Source: Pseudorasbora parva (Eukaryota; Chordata; Actinopteri; Cypriniformes; Gobionidae). Taken from it: 64,000 nt of DNA. The notes under the pieces are model-generated. The model saw nothing but the letters and a program-made list of their open reading frames with translations. It did not search any database and was not told the origin of the DNA. Shown one piece after another: positions 38,661 through 50,396 of this stretch (positions are counted from its first letter, which is position 1; each line of letters begins with the position of its first letter). The stretch spans positions 53,920,862 through 53,984,861 of the forward strand of contig NC_090175.1 of the NCBI RefSeq assembly GCF_024679245.1, given 5' to 3'. The translations under genes were made by a program, and so were the position numbers.

Positions 38661-39956
38661 CCAACACAATCTACCAAGAGCAGCGCAAATTAGCGTCTGT
38701 AAGACAAGGGGGTGTTTTGGGCAATAAATAATCGTGGAAAAAAAAACAGTAAATTGACTAGAGAAAAACTTAGTAAATCACCTTGCATGATTAATTGAAA
38801 TACTCTACTCCCATAAATGTTGTGTCTGAAAGGGAAACTCCTACCAATGCATATGCAAGAAGATAATTTACGAAAATAACCATCCATGCCTTTTCAGCGC
38901 AAATTTTCCACTGCATGTCACAGGGTTTGCTTTTGCGCAAGCTGTTAGTAAATCTGGCCCTATTTTGAATAAATCTTGAATAAATTCCCTGCATGGCACA
39001 TTGACATTAGATTTCAGAATGGCTTTTCAGACATTATCCTGAATTGTGAACTGTATAGGATAAGCATTCATGAACAGAAGAGACATCATTTTAATTTTCC
39101 TGAAAAAGCATCCCGAGTCCTTCACATAAAGTCTACAGGCTTTCCTATGAAGTCTTGGAAAGTCTTGTTCACACATTGGCAATAAAAAGCGATTAATACA
39201 TGAACATTCTTACATAACCCCTCTAAGTAGTGTAAAAATGATTCTGAATATACTAAACTAAACCACTTAACCGTGGGAAAGTTAGGAGGACCATGTAAGC
39301 AAAATTAGAAACACAATTCTCTCAAGTAGAAAATTGTTTGTCGATTTTAATTTCTACTTAACAGTGAGAATAAATTTCCCACATGCTCTGAATTTTGGAC
39401 TGAACTACTGTGCTGAAATTAATTTATTGCTTATTGCATTTAGATACACGGATGACTAATTATGGTAATTGCCTTGAAGATGTAATTACAACACATTCAA
39501 AATTATATTATTTAAAATAATAATTGGCTCTCTTTTCAGCCTCTATTCTGTGATTGTGTTCCACCCACCCTTCCATTTAGGAATAAAACATATATCTAAT
39601 ACAGTTGTGTGAATACTGTAAGGACTCAAATGAAACTGGTAAAAAAACTAACATACTGACGTAATGTATTTTTCAGCATACAGCAAAGATCAATGTCCCG
39701 GTCTTTAGAACTTTAAACCACATCCATCATGAGCTTGCACTGATATCAACTCTATCGTTGGGTACAGAAGGCACCCAGTTAGAACACTGCGTCCACAAGA
39801 GCCACATAAGAAATGTCAAAACACCATTCAGAGATTCAGAGCAATTATTGATCTGAGTAAACAGAGAAGAGTGTCTATTCAATGTATCAATGCTTCGTGT
39901 ACAGTGCAATATACTAACTGTAACCCACATTTCTATTATTATTGTTATTATAAAAG
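38661..39956. other. Unassigned AT-rich stretch
   Basis: No gene, repeat array or terminal repeat recognised. Confidence 0.4.
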
Positions 39957-40374
39957 TTTACGGTACAGACGGTTGAGACAAGAGATGGTTAACAGAGTTT
40001 ATTTCAAGGGCACCAGTAGAGATAACAGTGGCAGAGTGAAGTGAGGTGACGGTGATTGGGCTTCTTTGGTGATGTGGAGATGGACTGGGGTTGACTCAGG
40101 AGAACACGGTACACACACACACGCTGGACATTGGAGATCGCTGGGGACTAGGAATCAGACTTGGAGACAGGGAATACACTTCGAGGGAGTCCTTAAGGTA
40201 AGCAGAGCAGGTTAGTACATTGTGCAAACGAGACCGGACACTTGTGTGTGTGTGAGCGTGGCTTTTGTACTGTGGGTGATGAGGTGATGATGGGGTGCAG
40301 GTGTGTGTGATTAGTACTCAGGTGAGAGTGATCGTGGGGTGTCTGTGACGTGGCAGCCTGGCGTGTCTGTGACA
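39957..40374 (-). mobile_element. Solo LTR of a Gypsy-like retrotransposon
   Basis: Read on the minus strand it begins TGTCACAGACACGCC (40374 leftwards), has CA-rich text with 'cacacacacctgcac', a polyadenylation signal AATAAA (complement of 39998-40003) and ends near ccgtctgtaccgtaaa. Both sides carry AAAAG (39952-39956 and 40375-40379), a 5-bp target duplication of the size made by Ty3/Gypsy integrases. There is no internal coding region, so the element was lost by LTR-LTR recombination. The right edge does not show a clean CA end, which leaves a few bases of doubt. Confidence 0.6.
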
Positions 40375-41033
40375 AAAAGCAATTGTTGACAGGTTTTAAT
40401 CATTTTGTCTTCTCTTGAGTTTTCATTGAGACTTGTCTTATGTATTGTACTGGGGTCTTTTGAGAACTCAAAACTAAACTGGTACTAAGATCCGTCTCAA
40501 AGCATCTACTTTGACCACGTTTAGCCGGATTGACAGAGAAGGTATTGATTTTGTCTTTCTATAATATTGTGTTAAGCAAGTATTACGTGTCTAAATGCAC
40601 TTGTAAAGTGCAAATGTCTAAATTCAAATAATCACTCACAACAGTAGTCCAACCAGGATATTGTCATTTAAAAGTTGTTGTTGCAGCCCTCAACTGATGT
40701 TGATGTTGACATGTTAGGCTTGTTTGAGATGCGCCTTGCCTCACCTGAAAAAAAAAAAAAAAAAAAAAACGAGACTAGGCGGCTGCAGTGAGCTGAGCAG
40801 TGAAAAAAGTGCAAACAAGCCGGAGTTCACTCTTCTAGTTGTGGATCAGACACCTGCGAGATCAGTTGCGTATATCGCGGGATTCACACTTGTGCGCTCT
40901 TTTGCTGATAAACTAGATGTAATTTAAGTTCTGTTGCTTTTATATGAAAATAAATATTATGAACAAGACACCCAAAGTTTTTGTTATTTATTTCCATTCG
41001 AAAGAACTGTTTATCAAGCATTTTTACTTTAAT
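40375..41033. other. Unassigned stretch with poly-A run
   Basis: A run of about 21 A lies at 40749-40769. No gene is supported. Confidence 0.45.
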
Positions 41034-42215
41034 TCAACCCATTCTCACTCCCAAGGCGTCAAAAACCGAAGCATGGTCAAGTGCCTTCTGCGTCACAATG
41101 AAGATGCTAAAGGTGCCCCTAGGTGTCATTTTTCGACGCGCTGGGTGCTCCATTCATTTCAATAAGAGACCTTTGGCATCATACACGTATGCACTGGGTA
41201 TGGGAATATTATCGTCATGGTGAAATTGTATTGGTTTATAATTTTGCCATTATGACATGTTGGAGTGTGATTCTCAATTTAATCAGCAAGCATAATTGAA
41301 TTTACATTTATTTTATTTAGGCTATGTAGACACGTTTTAACATGTAACCCAATCCACACCATTCCTAAACCTACCCATTTGTGTGAACATGAAATAAAAC
41401 ACAGGATATAACATACGACTGCATCCACGAGTTATTCAAAAAAGTTAAATAATCCAAGTTTTCTGAGGCCAAACGATTGATTTGCATGAAGAAAATCCCC
41501 AAAAGCGATCAGCATCTCCATCCACCGAAGATCATGAACACATCAAATGTCAAATATTGCCGCCCGTTACGTGAGATTTCATAGTGAAATGTCATTGGCT
41601 CTCGTATGTCTTGTGACCAACTGCGTCGTTACGTCAGCATTGATTGTAAAATGTCATTGGCTCTCGTGTGTCTTGTGACCGATTGCGTCATGCTCAGGAG
41701 TCTTTTGAATTATTTGAATGAGATATGAATGAGTTCGTTCACGGGGAAGCGGGATCATCATTTCAGTGATTAAAACATCAAGATCGACCCTGTTCTTCAC
41801 ATGAAGACATCGTATGACTTCAGAAGACTTGGAATGCAACATGAGTTAATACTTTTATACTGTTTTGGTCAGTTTTTGCAATAAATCCTTGTGACTGTAC
41901 ATTTATTTGCCTGTTATGTGTTTTATAATGTTAAGATGTGGGTAGGTTTAGGGTAGGAGTTGGGTTAGTTGCTCCAAAATATAAAAGTAGCCTTTAAATA
42001 TTAATGAAATCATGTCTGCTTTTACAAACGCAAAGAATTAAATGCGTCTGTGTATGACGGCAAAGGTTTCTCATTGAAATGAATGGAGCACCCGGCGGGT
42101 CAGAAAATGAGGCCAATGGGCACCTTGAGCGTCTTCGTTGTGACGCGGAAGCACTTGACTATGCTTCGGATTTTGACGCCTTGGGAGTCAAAACGTGTTG
42201 GTTATTTTGGCAAGG
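41034..42215. mobile_element. Fold-back DNA element with about 170-bp inverted ends
   Basis: The left end reads cactcccaaggcgtcaaaaa, ccgaagcatggtcaagtgcc, gggtgctccattcatttcaa. The right end (about 42035-42200), read as complement, gives gactcccaaggcgtcaaaat, ccgaagcatagtcaagtgct, gggtgctccattcatttcaa. Inside, 'aaatgtcattggctctcgt' with 'tgtcttgtgacc' occurs twice in tandem (about 41588 and 41649). No transposase. A partial inverted copy is at 9605-10200. Confidence 0.7.
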
Positions 42216-44007
42216 TTGCCTGCTAAAATTCGCACTCATGGGTCTATATATCACATAATAGTCGCTTAAACCCGTGGACATAGAAAACAACTGGCGGAAA
42301 ACGCGTACTTGGCAACACAGTGCAGTTGAGCTCTGTTGACGTTTGACAATGCGTCGCTTCGTTGCTCTGATTGGTTGTAGGTCTATGTCTTTCTTGATGC
42401 AGATGCTGATATTTTTGTCCAAATAGTAAGATGAAAATTCTGATAGCTTGTGATTTAAATCTATGAGATCTTTTTAAAAGACTACTTGCGTAACATGAAC
42501 TTGTACAATATCAGTTGTCTCCCTTTATCTCCTGGTAATGTTTTAGTGAAATGAATATGATCAAATGCTTAGTTAGTAATCAAACAAATCAACTTGGATC
42601 AAAAATCTGTAGTTGTCACTGTGGGGGCAACCATATAATGCACTGATGATTGAAAGAACTGTACAAATAAATGCCAGATGGATTACATTTAATAATCACG
42701 TTTTAATATGATCCTTAAAAAAAAAAAAAAAAAAATGTGGCCTTGATTTATGCTTGAAATATTACACAGTTACAGTAAAGTAATCTTTTTGATCTGAGCT
42801 GTTATCAGCATTATTTTAAAATTTGATATCCTTACTGCGTGTCTGTTGACTAGTAACCATCGACTTGTTTTTCCCATGGAATTCTAGGAGAAACATCTCA
42901 GAAAAGTTGATACGTCAATGAATCACAGGTCAGAGCTCCACTGAATCTCATGAGCAACCTTTTCCAATGGGTCATATCATTAACCTCCCTGGGTTTCCCA
43001 CAAATGACACCAATATTGGCAAATGGCAGCCCTATAATTGACTTCAAATATAATGTCTCCTTATTTAAGTGACGTCCTGAGTAATAGGTCACATAACCCC
43101 TATGTTTAGACCTGACCTTCATGTGACATTAAGACCTGGCTTAATGATTGAATTGACGTCAAATGACACAGCCTATGTCTTCGGATCATAATAAAATAAA
43201 ATAAAATCTCCTCTTGTCTCGAAGCAGACTGAATGGGCTTTGCAGTCTCCCACTGTGTGTGCTTCACTCATTTACTAGGCTTTCTTTTTATCCTTTGTGC
43301 TAGTTGTGACAAAAGCTAGTGTTGATTCTTAATTATTTTTGGATTTTTATTTTTTTAATTTATTCATGTTTTTTAATCCCAGGGGTTTGTCAAGCAAAAG
43401 AGTCACCTCTGTTTCTCCCTGAACTGATATTAAGGACTTTGCTTTGTTTTAGTTTTGGACTTCATTTAAATTCGATCAGGCTTAGCACTGTAAACCAGCT
43501 TCAATCACCGTGCATGCTGTCAAAACTAAAACGCAGCCCTCACAAGGTCATGCTTCTGATAATATGCACAGGTGACCTCGGCTGGACTGGAGTAATTTGC
43601 ATTCTTTTGATAAAGGTATGGTTAGAAACAAATACCGTATATACAGAGACGGAATAGGATGGTATAAACATGTTTCATTATATTTCATAAATTACATACG
43701 AGTATATGAGCAAACATTGGAACTTTGAGGAAGGTCTCTAACTGAAAGACATATAAAAATATAATAAAGGCAGTGCTTAGAAGGTCAAATCCAGAAAAAA
43801 AAAAAAAATCACTTTCATTGCTTTATTGGCTTTCTCAGATTTTTCTCCTAGCATGCCTTGAAATATGCATACACCATTTGCATTAATCATATGAGAATAT
43901 TGTTAGGACCATGGAGCTACACACAGAACACATTTTACCATTTGACTTGCATGCGCTAAACTGACATGTCTGACAGTTGCGCTTACGGTTTAAACCAAAA
44001 GTGTTCA
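42216..44007. other. Unassigned stretch
   Basis: A-rich run at about 42716-42735. The frame at 43319-43657 follows a T-rich tract ending in 'cccag', but has no domain I recognise and I do not call it a gene. The segment 43400-43620 is balanced in composition and may be conserved non-coding DNA. Confidence 0.35.
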
Positions 44008-44235
44008 AGGGTTAGTTTACCCAAACATACAAATTCTGTCAAATTATTACTCACCCTCAGAACAAACCTCTTGCGGAAGCTCAAACATGCCATGTAACAC
44101 AAGAATGAATCTCATTGGTTTCTACAGGAACTCAAACCGTTTATAAACGGTATATAACTCAGTTCTTGCAGGAGCTCAAACGTACTGCATAACATGAGAA
44201 TGAACCTCACTGGTTCTTGCACCATGTGGTAAAGG
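44008..44235. repeat. Dispersed repeat fragment with tandem 'CTCATTGGTT' units
   Basis: It begins caagggttagtttacccaaa, then ttattactcaccctcag, the common family end. Afterwards, 'gaatgaatctcattggtt' (44104) and 'gaatgaacctcactggtt' (44200) mark two imperfect copies of a unit with 'ggagctcaaacgt'. Confidence 0.5.
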
Positions 44236-45626
44236 TGAATTGGAGATGCAAAATTGTCCATATGCATGTGTTTGAGTCCCAAGCCATGTAATGGGGATGG
44301 TTGGGGAAAGACCTGATGACGTACCCTCAACAAAATCATTGTCAAGAAAATTCATGGCCAGGGTCATGCTTATGCAAAGGATGTGATAGGAAATTGTCAA
44401 TTTTGAGATTTCTGATTGGTATCTTGGCAATTTTGGACCGTTTGAGACACTGTGATATCTCATCTGACAAGCTATATTACTAAATTACTGAGGTCATATT
44501 CCCTGGACAAAAAAAGAATAGAATTTGCTCTACATTGATGTAATAATTAATATTAATGAAAAAAACAAAACAAAAACAAAACAAACAAAAAACACACTTA
44601 AACTAAAAATAAGAAGGCATCATTTAAATGTGAAGTTGAACAAATAAATGTACTCAGAGGTTAAGCAAGAGTTTCCAGATTTAAGACCAGTAATATGCAT
44701 CGTGTTCTACATCTCAACCCTTGACCCTTCTGCATTTTCTAAAGGACATGCAAAAATAAAGTCATAACCTATGCCAAATAAATTAGCTAAAGGGGCTGTT
44801 TTCTTCTTTCAGTCAAGGTCTCTTATATTTAGCCTTCATTGACCTCTCTGTATAATCTCTCACTTTGAGTTCCCCAGTCAAGTATGAAATAGGGCCTGAA
44901 AAACATGTCTGTTGTACATTGCTGCCTACATTGCCTTCATCTACATATAAATTGGAAGCATGTATATTAGACTCATAAATGCAGAGTTCAGAAGAGTTCA
45001 GAACAGTTGTCATCTCATCAGGGAGTTAAGAGTTGATTAGAAAGCCTGCATTTTCCACATAACAACTTGGACATATTCAGGATTTGGATGCAGGCGTTAT
45101 GTTCTGAGCGCCTGATTGATTGCTGCAGGTCAAGAGTGAATAAACAAATTACTTTTGGTGGTCAAGCTCAGGGGCAAAAGTGAAACATGCACATGACTTT
45201 AGCTTAAAATATATATAAGATTTATATGCGTTTCTAATATAATTGTAAATTAGATCTGGACAATTCTGGATAAATTGAGAATCACCTTTTTTTGTTGCAA
45301 ACATCACAATTCTGCCATGATCCTCGACAGACAACTAAACAAAATAACATGTTATTTATTAGAGGTTCTGGCAAATGGGTGCAGTCTATTTAAAATGTTT
45401 AAAAATGTAAATTAATTCTAATGATATTTTATTTTATTATAATTGTAATTTATTTATAATAGGCTACTGATATGTATTGTATTATACTAATGTTTAATTC
45501 TTAACTAAGAAACACTAAATAAAAACCCCACTTCTGGCATATATTTATATTGACACCTGTCATGTTGTTACGTATTTGTCGCCTATAATTTAGATGTGTG
45601 TCCAACAGACTGTAGGGTGTTTTCTT
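44236..45626. other. Unassigned stretch
   Basis: A-rich tract at 44560-44600. No gene or terminal repeat recognised. Confidence 0.4.
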
Positions 45627-46385
45627 ATAGTCCAGGCAAAGTAACGTTTTACGACAGACTATTTATAAAAATAAATAAATAAATCAGCTTAGATCATTTC
45701 TATGAGGTGTCCTGAACAACATACTATAAGTCCCAAGAAATCCTAGTTGAGGAAATATGTCCAGTTCTCATCAATCCGAGATCTGTGCCAGTAAGGCCAG
45801 ACAACAATGGACCCCCAATGGGGCTATTTTTTCCCTTTACTCCTATCAAAATAAAACTTTGCACAATAAAAGTACACATAAAAAGTAATTTTTGCTTTGT
45901 TTTACTAGTTTAGTTGAAAATGAATTGTACTATGCAAATGAGCTATACACTAATCGAATAGGCCCAAAATACACCCAAATAGGCTTATTTTCCTTTTACT
46001 CCTACCACAATAAAACTTTACACAATGAACGTCTACATGAAAAGTAAAACATTTTGTATTAGAAGTTTCTTTGAAAATGAATTTGAATATGAAACTGAGC
46101 AATATACTAATCCAATATGCCCAAAATACTCTCTAATAGGCTTTTTTTCCCCTTTACTCCTATCACAATCAAACCTCACAAAAGTATACAAGCATGAAAA
46201 GTAACATTTTTGTTTTCCAAGTTTCCTGGGATTTATTTAAAATCTATTTTAAATATGCAAATGAGCTCAACAATTTGCCTAATTGATTTATGGTCAAGAA
46301 GAATACAAGTAGAATAAACAGGAGCCACATATCTAACACATTCATGTCCATTTAGTAAGTTAAACAATGCATAAACACAATTCAT

Positions 46386-46994
46386 TTAAAAAGCTTCACA
46401 AAGGATTGAGTGGGCTGTGTCTCGCAAAGTGACCACACATTGATTTCCCTGGCCAGTCATTATTACTCTATCTCCAAAGTGTTCCTTTATTTTAATTTTC
46501 ATCCACTTTGGAGAATATGGTTCACAACCTCTGTCTTGCAAGTACTTTGTCATCTTTACCATAAGGTCTTGAATAGTAAATTGTTCATCATCGTATTCTT
46601 CTACTCCTGTTCTTACTGGGTAGATATCAATTTTCTCTCTCTTCTTATCTTTCTTATCTATTTCAGTTGGTTGTCCACAGAACAACCAATGCTCTTGAAC
46701 ATTAAAGTTCTGCTCTGAGTGGAGATTGTTTGATTTGTGGTTGTTGCAAAGATGGTATTACATTATTACATACAATATTTTCTGCTTTACAATAGCTGCG
46801 GCGGCATTCGACGTGTACTCTACTCTGTCTCCAATTGTCACTAAGCTACTTTCACGTTGAGCCCTGGCACGGTTCACACCATTGCGGCCTTTTGCTCGTA
46901 GAACAACCAATGTGTTTTCATCACTGAATGACTCTTTACATATTTTACACTTCTCCATTTCTTCCTGAAAAGGTATCAACGTGTTGTCTAGCAA
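46386..46994 (-). pseudogene. Broken cysteine-rich protein of the long-arm element
   Basis: On the minus strand, from 46994: K-C-K-I-C-K-E-S-F-S-D-E-N-T-L, then V-V-L-R-A-K-G-R-N-G-V-N-R-A and R-E-S-S-L-V-T-I-G-D-R-V. There a 5-base tandem duplication (agagt agagt) shifts the frame; in the new frame H-V-E-C-R-R-S-Y-C follows, completing a Cys-x2-Cys ... His-x2-Cys-like zinc-binding arrangement. After another shift, the frame 46685-46386 reads F-C-G-Q-P-T-E, then DIYPVRTG, IQDLMVKMTKYLQDRGCEPY, SPKWMKIKIKEHFGDRVIMT and ends C-E-A-F. Proteins with a 'C-x2-C ... VLRxKG ... VHxxCRxxYC ... CxFCGQP' start are repeated in fish and invertebrate genomes and are probably carried by mobile elements; the catalytic part is absent here. 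The function is unknown. Confidence 0.6.
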
Positions 46995-48121
46995 TTAAAT
47001 TAGGCCCAATAGAATTTGAAGTCTGATGTGTGGTCTGCCTGGTCTGAAATACTTGCTAACTACAAAAAGAGAAGCAGTTTTGGTGTCTGGCAAAATTATT
47101 TTTAAAAGCTAAATTGTCTGTAAAATGTGTCTATCTGTTTTTTAATCTGACTTCTGTGTGAGTGTGATTCATTTAGTTGGTAAGAATTACTTCTGCCTGT
47201 AATCTCAAAATTTTACCAACAATCCCAATCTTTTGTAAATCTACCAGCCCAAAATTTAATCTCACACACTACTAATGACTAAGATGGCTATTCTGACTTC
47301 TTCTGATGTTACCTGTGGGAGATTGTCATTAAGTAAGGCTTGTTTGCAAATATTTTTTTTTTTTTAAATTTAGAAAGAAAATGGTTGGGCAATCAATTCT
47401 TGGTGGCAAGAAAGGTCAATATAAGTTTTTTTGTGTCAAGTGATTTCAAATGTATCGTGTTTATGCATAGGTGAACTTACTAAATGGACATGAATGTGTT
47501 AGATATGTGGCCCCTGTTTTGTCCACTTGTAGCTTTATGGCTTCTTGGCCATAAATCAATTAGTGTTGAGCTCATTTGCATATTTAAAATAGATTTTCCC
47601 AAGGAACTTGGAAAACAAAAATGCATGTATACTTTCACTGTGTGAGGTTTGATTGTGATAGGAGTAAATGAAAAAAGAAGCCCATTAGAGAGTATTTTGG
47701 AAATTAGGATTATTTACCTAATTGGATTAGTATATTGCTCATTTGCATATTTAAATTAATTTTCAAAGAAACTTCTAATACAAAATGTTTTACTTTTCAC
47801 GTAGACGTTCATTGTGTAAAGTTTTATTGAGTAAAGAAAAAAAGCCTATTTGGTGTATAGCTCATTTGCATAGTAAAATTCATTTGCAAAAAAAGAAATT
47901 AGTAAAACAAAACAATTTAATTGTGTAAAGTTTTATTTTGATAGGAGTAAAGGGAAAAAATAGCCCCATTGGGGTCTCTTGTTGTCTGGCCTTACTGGCA
48001 CAGATCTCGGATTGATGAGAATTAAACATATTTCCTCAACTAGGATTTCTTAGGACTTTTAGCACGTTGTTCAGGACACCTCATAGAAATGATCTAAGCT
48101 GAAAAAACAAATTACAATTAG

Positions 48122-48491
48122 GGACCCACTTTATTTTAGGTGGCCTTAACTACTATGTACTAACATTGTAATTAATCATTTGATACAATGCACTTATTGT
48201 GTACATACATGTTTTTACATTGTACTTACATTTTCAAAATTACCTGCATGTAATTACATCTGTAATAAATTTCTGTAGTTACATTTGTAATTACACAGTT
48301 GGCACTTCCCTTCCACCTAACCCTACCCTTAAACTGACCCATACCACCACACCTGTCCCTGACTCTACCCGTATCCCACCTCAAAATCAGCAAAAGTGCT
48401 TTGCAATATAGTATGAACACTATAAGTACATGGTACTTACTTTTTGATGTAAGTACATAGTAGTTGAGGCCACCTAATATAAAGTGGGGCC
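48122..48491. mobile_element. hAT-like MITE with 8-bp target duplication
   Basis: The ends are ggacccactttattttaggt (48122) and its imperfect mirror acctaatataaagtggggcc (48491). The element is flanked by ACAATTAG at 48114-48121 and 48492-48499, the 8-bp duplication typical of the hAT superfamily. It is 370 bp. The interior has cacttcccttccacctaacc, then a single and a partial copy of the 42-bp unit (ctacccttaaactgacccat, accaccacacctgtccctga). It lies inside the right arm of the long-arm element. Relatives are at 52367-54774 and 62746-62825. Confidence 0.8.
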
Positions 48492-48542
48492 ACAATTAGC
48501 TCTATTTCTGGCTCCAAAATGAGTTACTTTGCCTGGACTATT

Positions 48543-49678
48543 AGCCAATGCACCGTACCTTTTAAAGGTAAAGTATTTAGTTTATGCAACATTAGTGCCA
48601 TCTATGAATTACAAAAATACGTTGCATTGCACTCATACCTGACTCAACTCAAACAAAACTCAACCACTTTTAGGGGTGCTTGTGAAGGCATCAACAGATA
48701 CATGTAGACTACATTCAGCAAATGGTCAAATATATTAGGAAACTTTTAGCCGTGTTGCTATGTGTCATGAGAGTAAGCAACTGAGTAGCTAACACTCTTT
48801 AATAATAAGTTAACGTGCTTATACCTGCGTAAAAAAAGTCACCGCTTGCCACTGGTATATACCTAATCTCACCAGTCAAGATATTTCCATTACGCGAAAA
48901 TATTCGCATGAAAGCTCTTCATTTTGAGTTGTTGATTTCTTGTAAACCACCGCGTTGATTTAGTTTGAGTCTTAAATTGGCTTGTTCAATGTCACCTCAG
49001 CTGCCAAACTCTAGCCTTGTGAAACTGATCGGGCTATTAGAGAGCACTTTGCAATTGAAAGTCGATAAAATACGAATGTTTGGTTTGTCAGAATGCACAA
49101 GCATCAGTCCGTGGACACTTCACTTGCATTGCCAGTTATGTTTTGTCATTGATCTATAAGTTAATTCTAATCTGTCATGAAGGTTTTTCTGGACAACAGA
49201 CTCGCTCAACTGGCAGTCGCCGTTTTACACCAAGCTTTTGTCCGTATCATGTCTCTCCCTTTAAGAAGAGTGGAGAAATTGTGGCAGGCAAGTGGAACTA
49301 ATACCTTTATCTACCGTTGTTTGTTTCTGCTACAGCGGTTAAGTCAATACTGCTGCGTAGACCTAGACTTTGAGTGGAATTCAGGCCAGGCTTTGATAGC
49401 AACACTTTTATGTTCTTGGGTTCGCTGTGCCTCTTTTCCTTGGCGCACAACTCAATCTGCGACGGAACATGAGGGCACAGGACATTCCGGCTTTTTTTTC
49501 TCTATCCCCTCCTTCATTTCCTTCATGGTGTGGATTTGACGAAGGGAAACTAGCCTGTTATCGGAGAGGCCATGCATCCAGACATGGCGCCACATCCAAT
49601 CTTTTCTCCGAGACAGGGGGTTTTATGGACTCTTCAAGGGGAGCCAAGGTCTTTCTTTCTCACTGCTCTTGCTGAAAG
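48543..49678. other. Unassigned stretch
   Basis: Balanced composition around 48960-49660 with several overlapping open frames (up to 120 codons) but no domain or splice pattern recognised. No terminal repeats. Confidence 0.35.
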
Positions 49679-50269
<591 letters not shown>

Positions 50270-50395
50270 GGGATAATCCATGGCTAGCCATGCATTAAAG
50301 GATTTTAAAGGCGTAAAAAGGCGAAGAACCGCCCGACGCAATGCGGAGGTCGTTTAAAAAAATCGTTTAATGCATGGCTAGCCATGGATTATCCC
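50270..50395. mobile_element. Small palindromic MITE with perfect 30-bp arms
   Basis: 50270-50299 (gggataatccatggctagcc...) is the exact reverse complement of 50366-50395. Each arm also contains the self-complementary atggctagccat. The 66-base centre has 'aaaggcgtaaaaaggcgaag'. The whole can form a long hairpin. 'gggataat' also starts a related palindrome at about 2740. Confidence 0.75.
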
Positions 50396-50396
50396 G

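Larger units (their letters stand above)
45627..48542. mobile_element. DNA element with very long inverted arms and a zinc-finger-like frame
   Basis: The left end tatagtccaggcaaagtaac is mirrored at 48523-48542 (gttactttgcctggacta). The arms match in reverse complement from 45627-46372 to 47466-48542, for example cctcaactaggatttcttag and gtctggccttactggcacag on the right arm against their mirrors at about 45740-45810; 'cacatatctaacacattcat' (46327) against 'gaatgtgttagatatgtg'. Each arm contains about three diverged copies of a roughly 155-bp unit (ttactcctatcaaaataaaa ... atgcaaatgagc). The right arm is split by a MITE (48122-48491). The middle holds the broken frame at 46386-46994. I cannot place it in a named superfamily. 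Confidence 0.7.

Noticed and set aside
43319..43657. 112-codon frame after an acceptor-like tract
   Set aside because: Hydrophobic start and mixed remainder resemble no family and no donor-acceptor pair is convincing.
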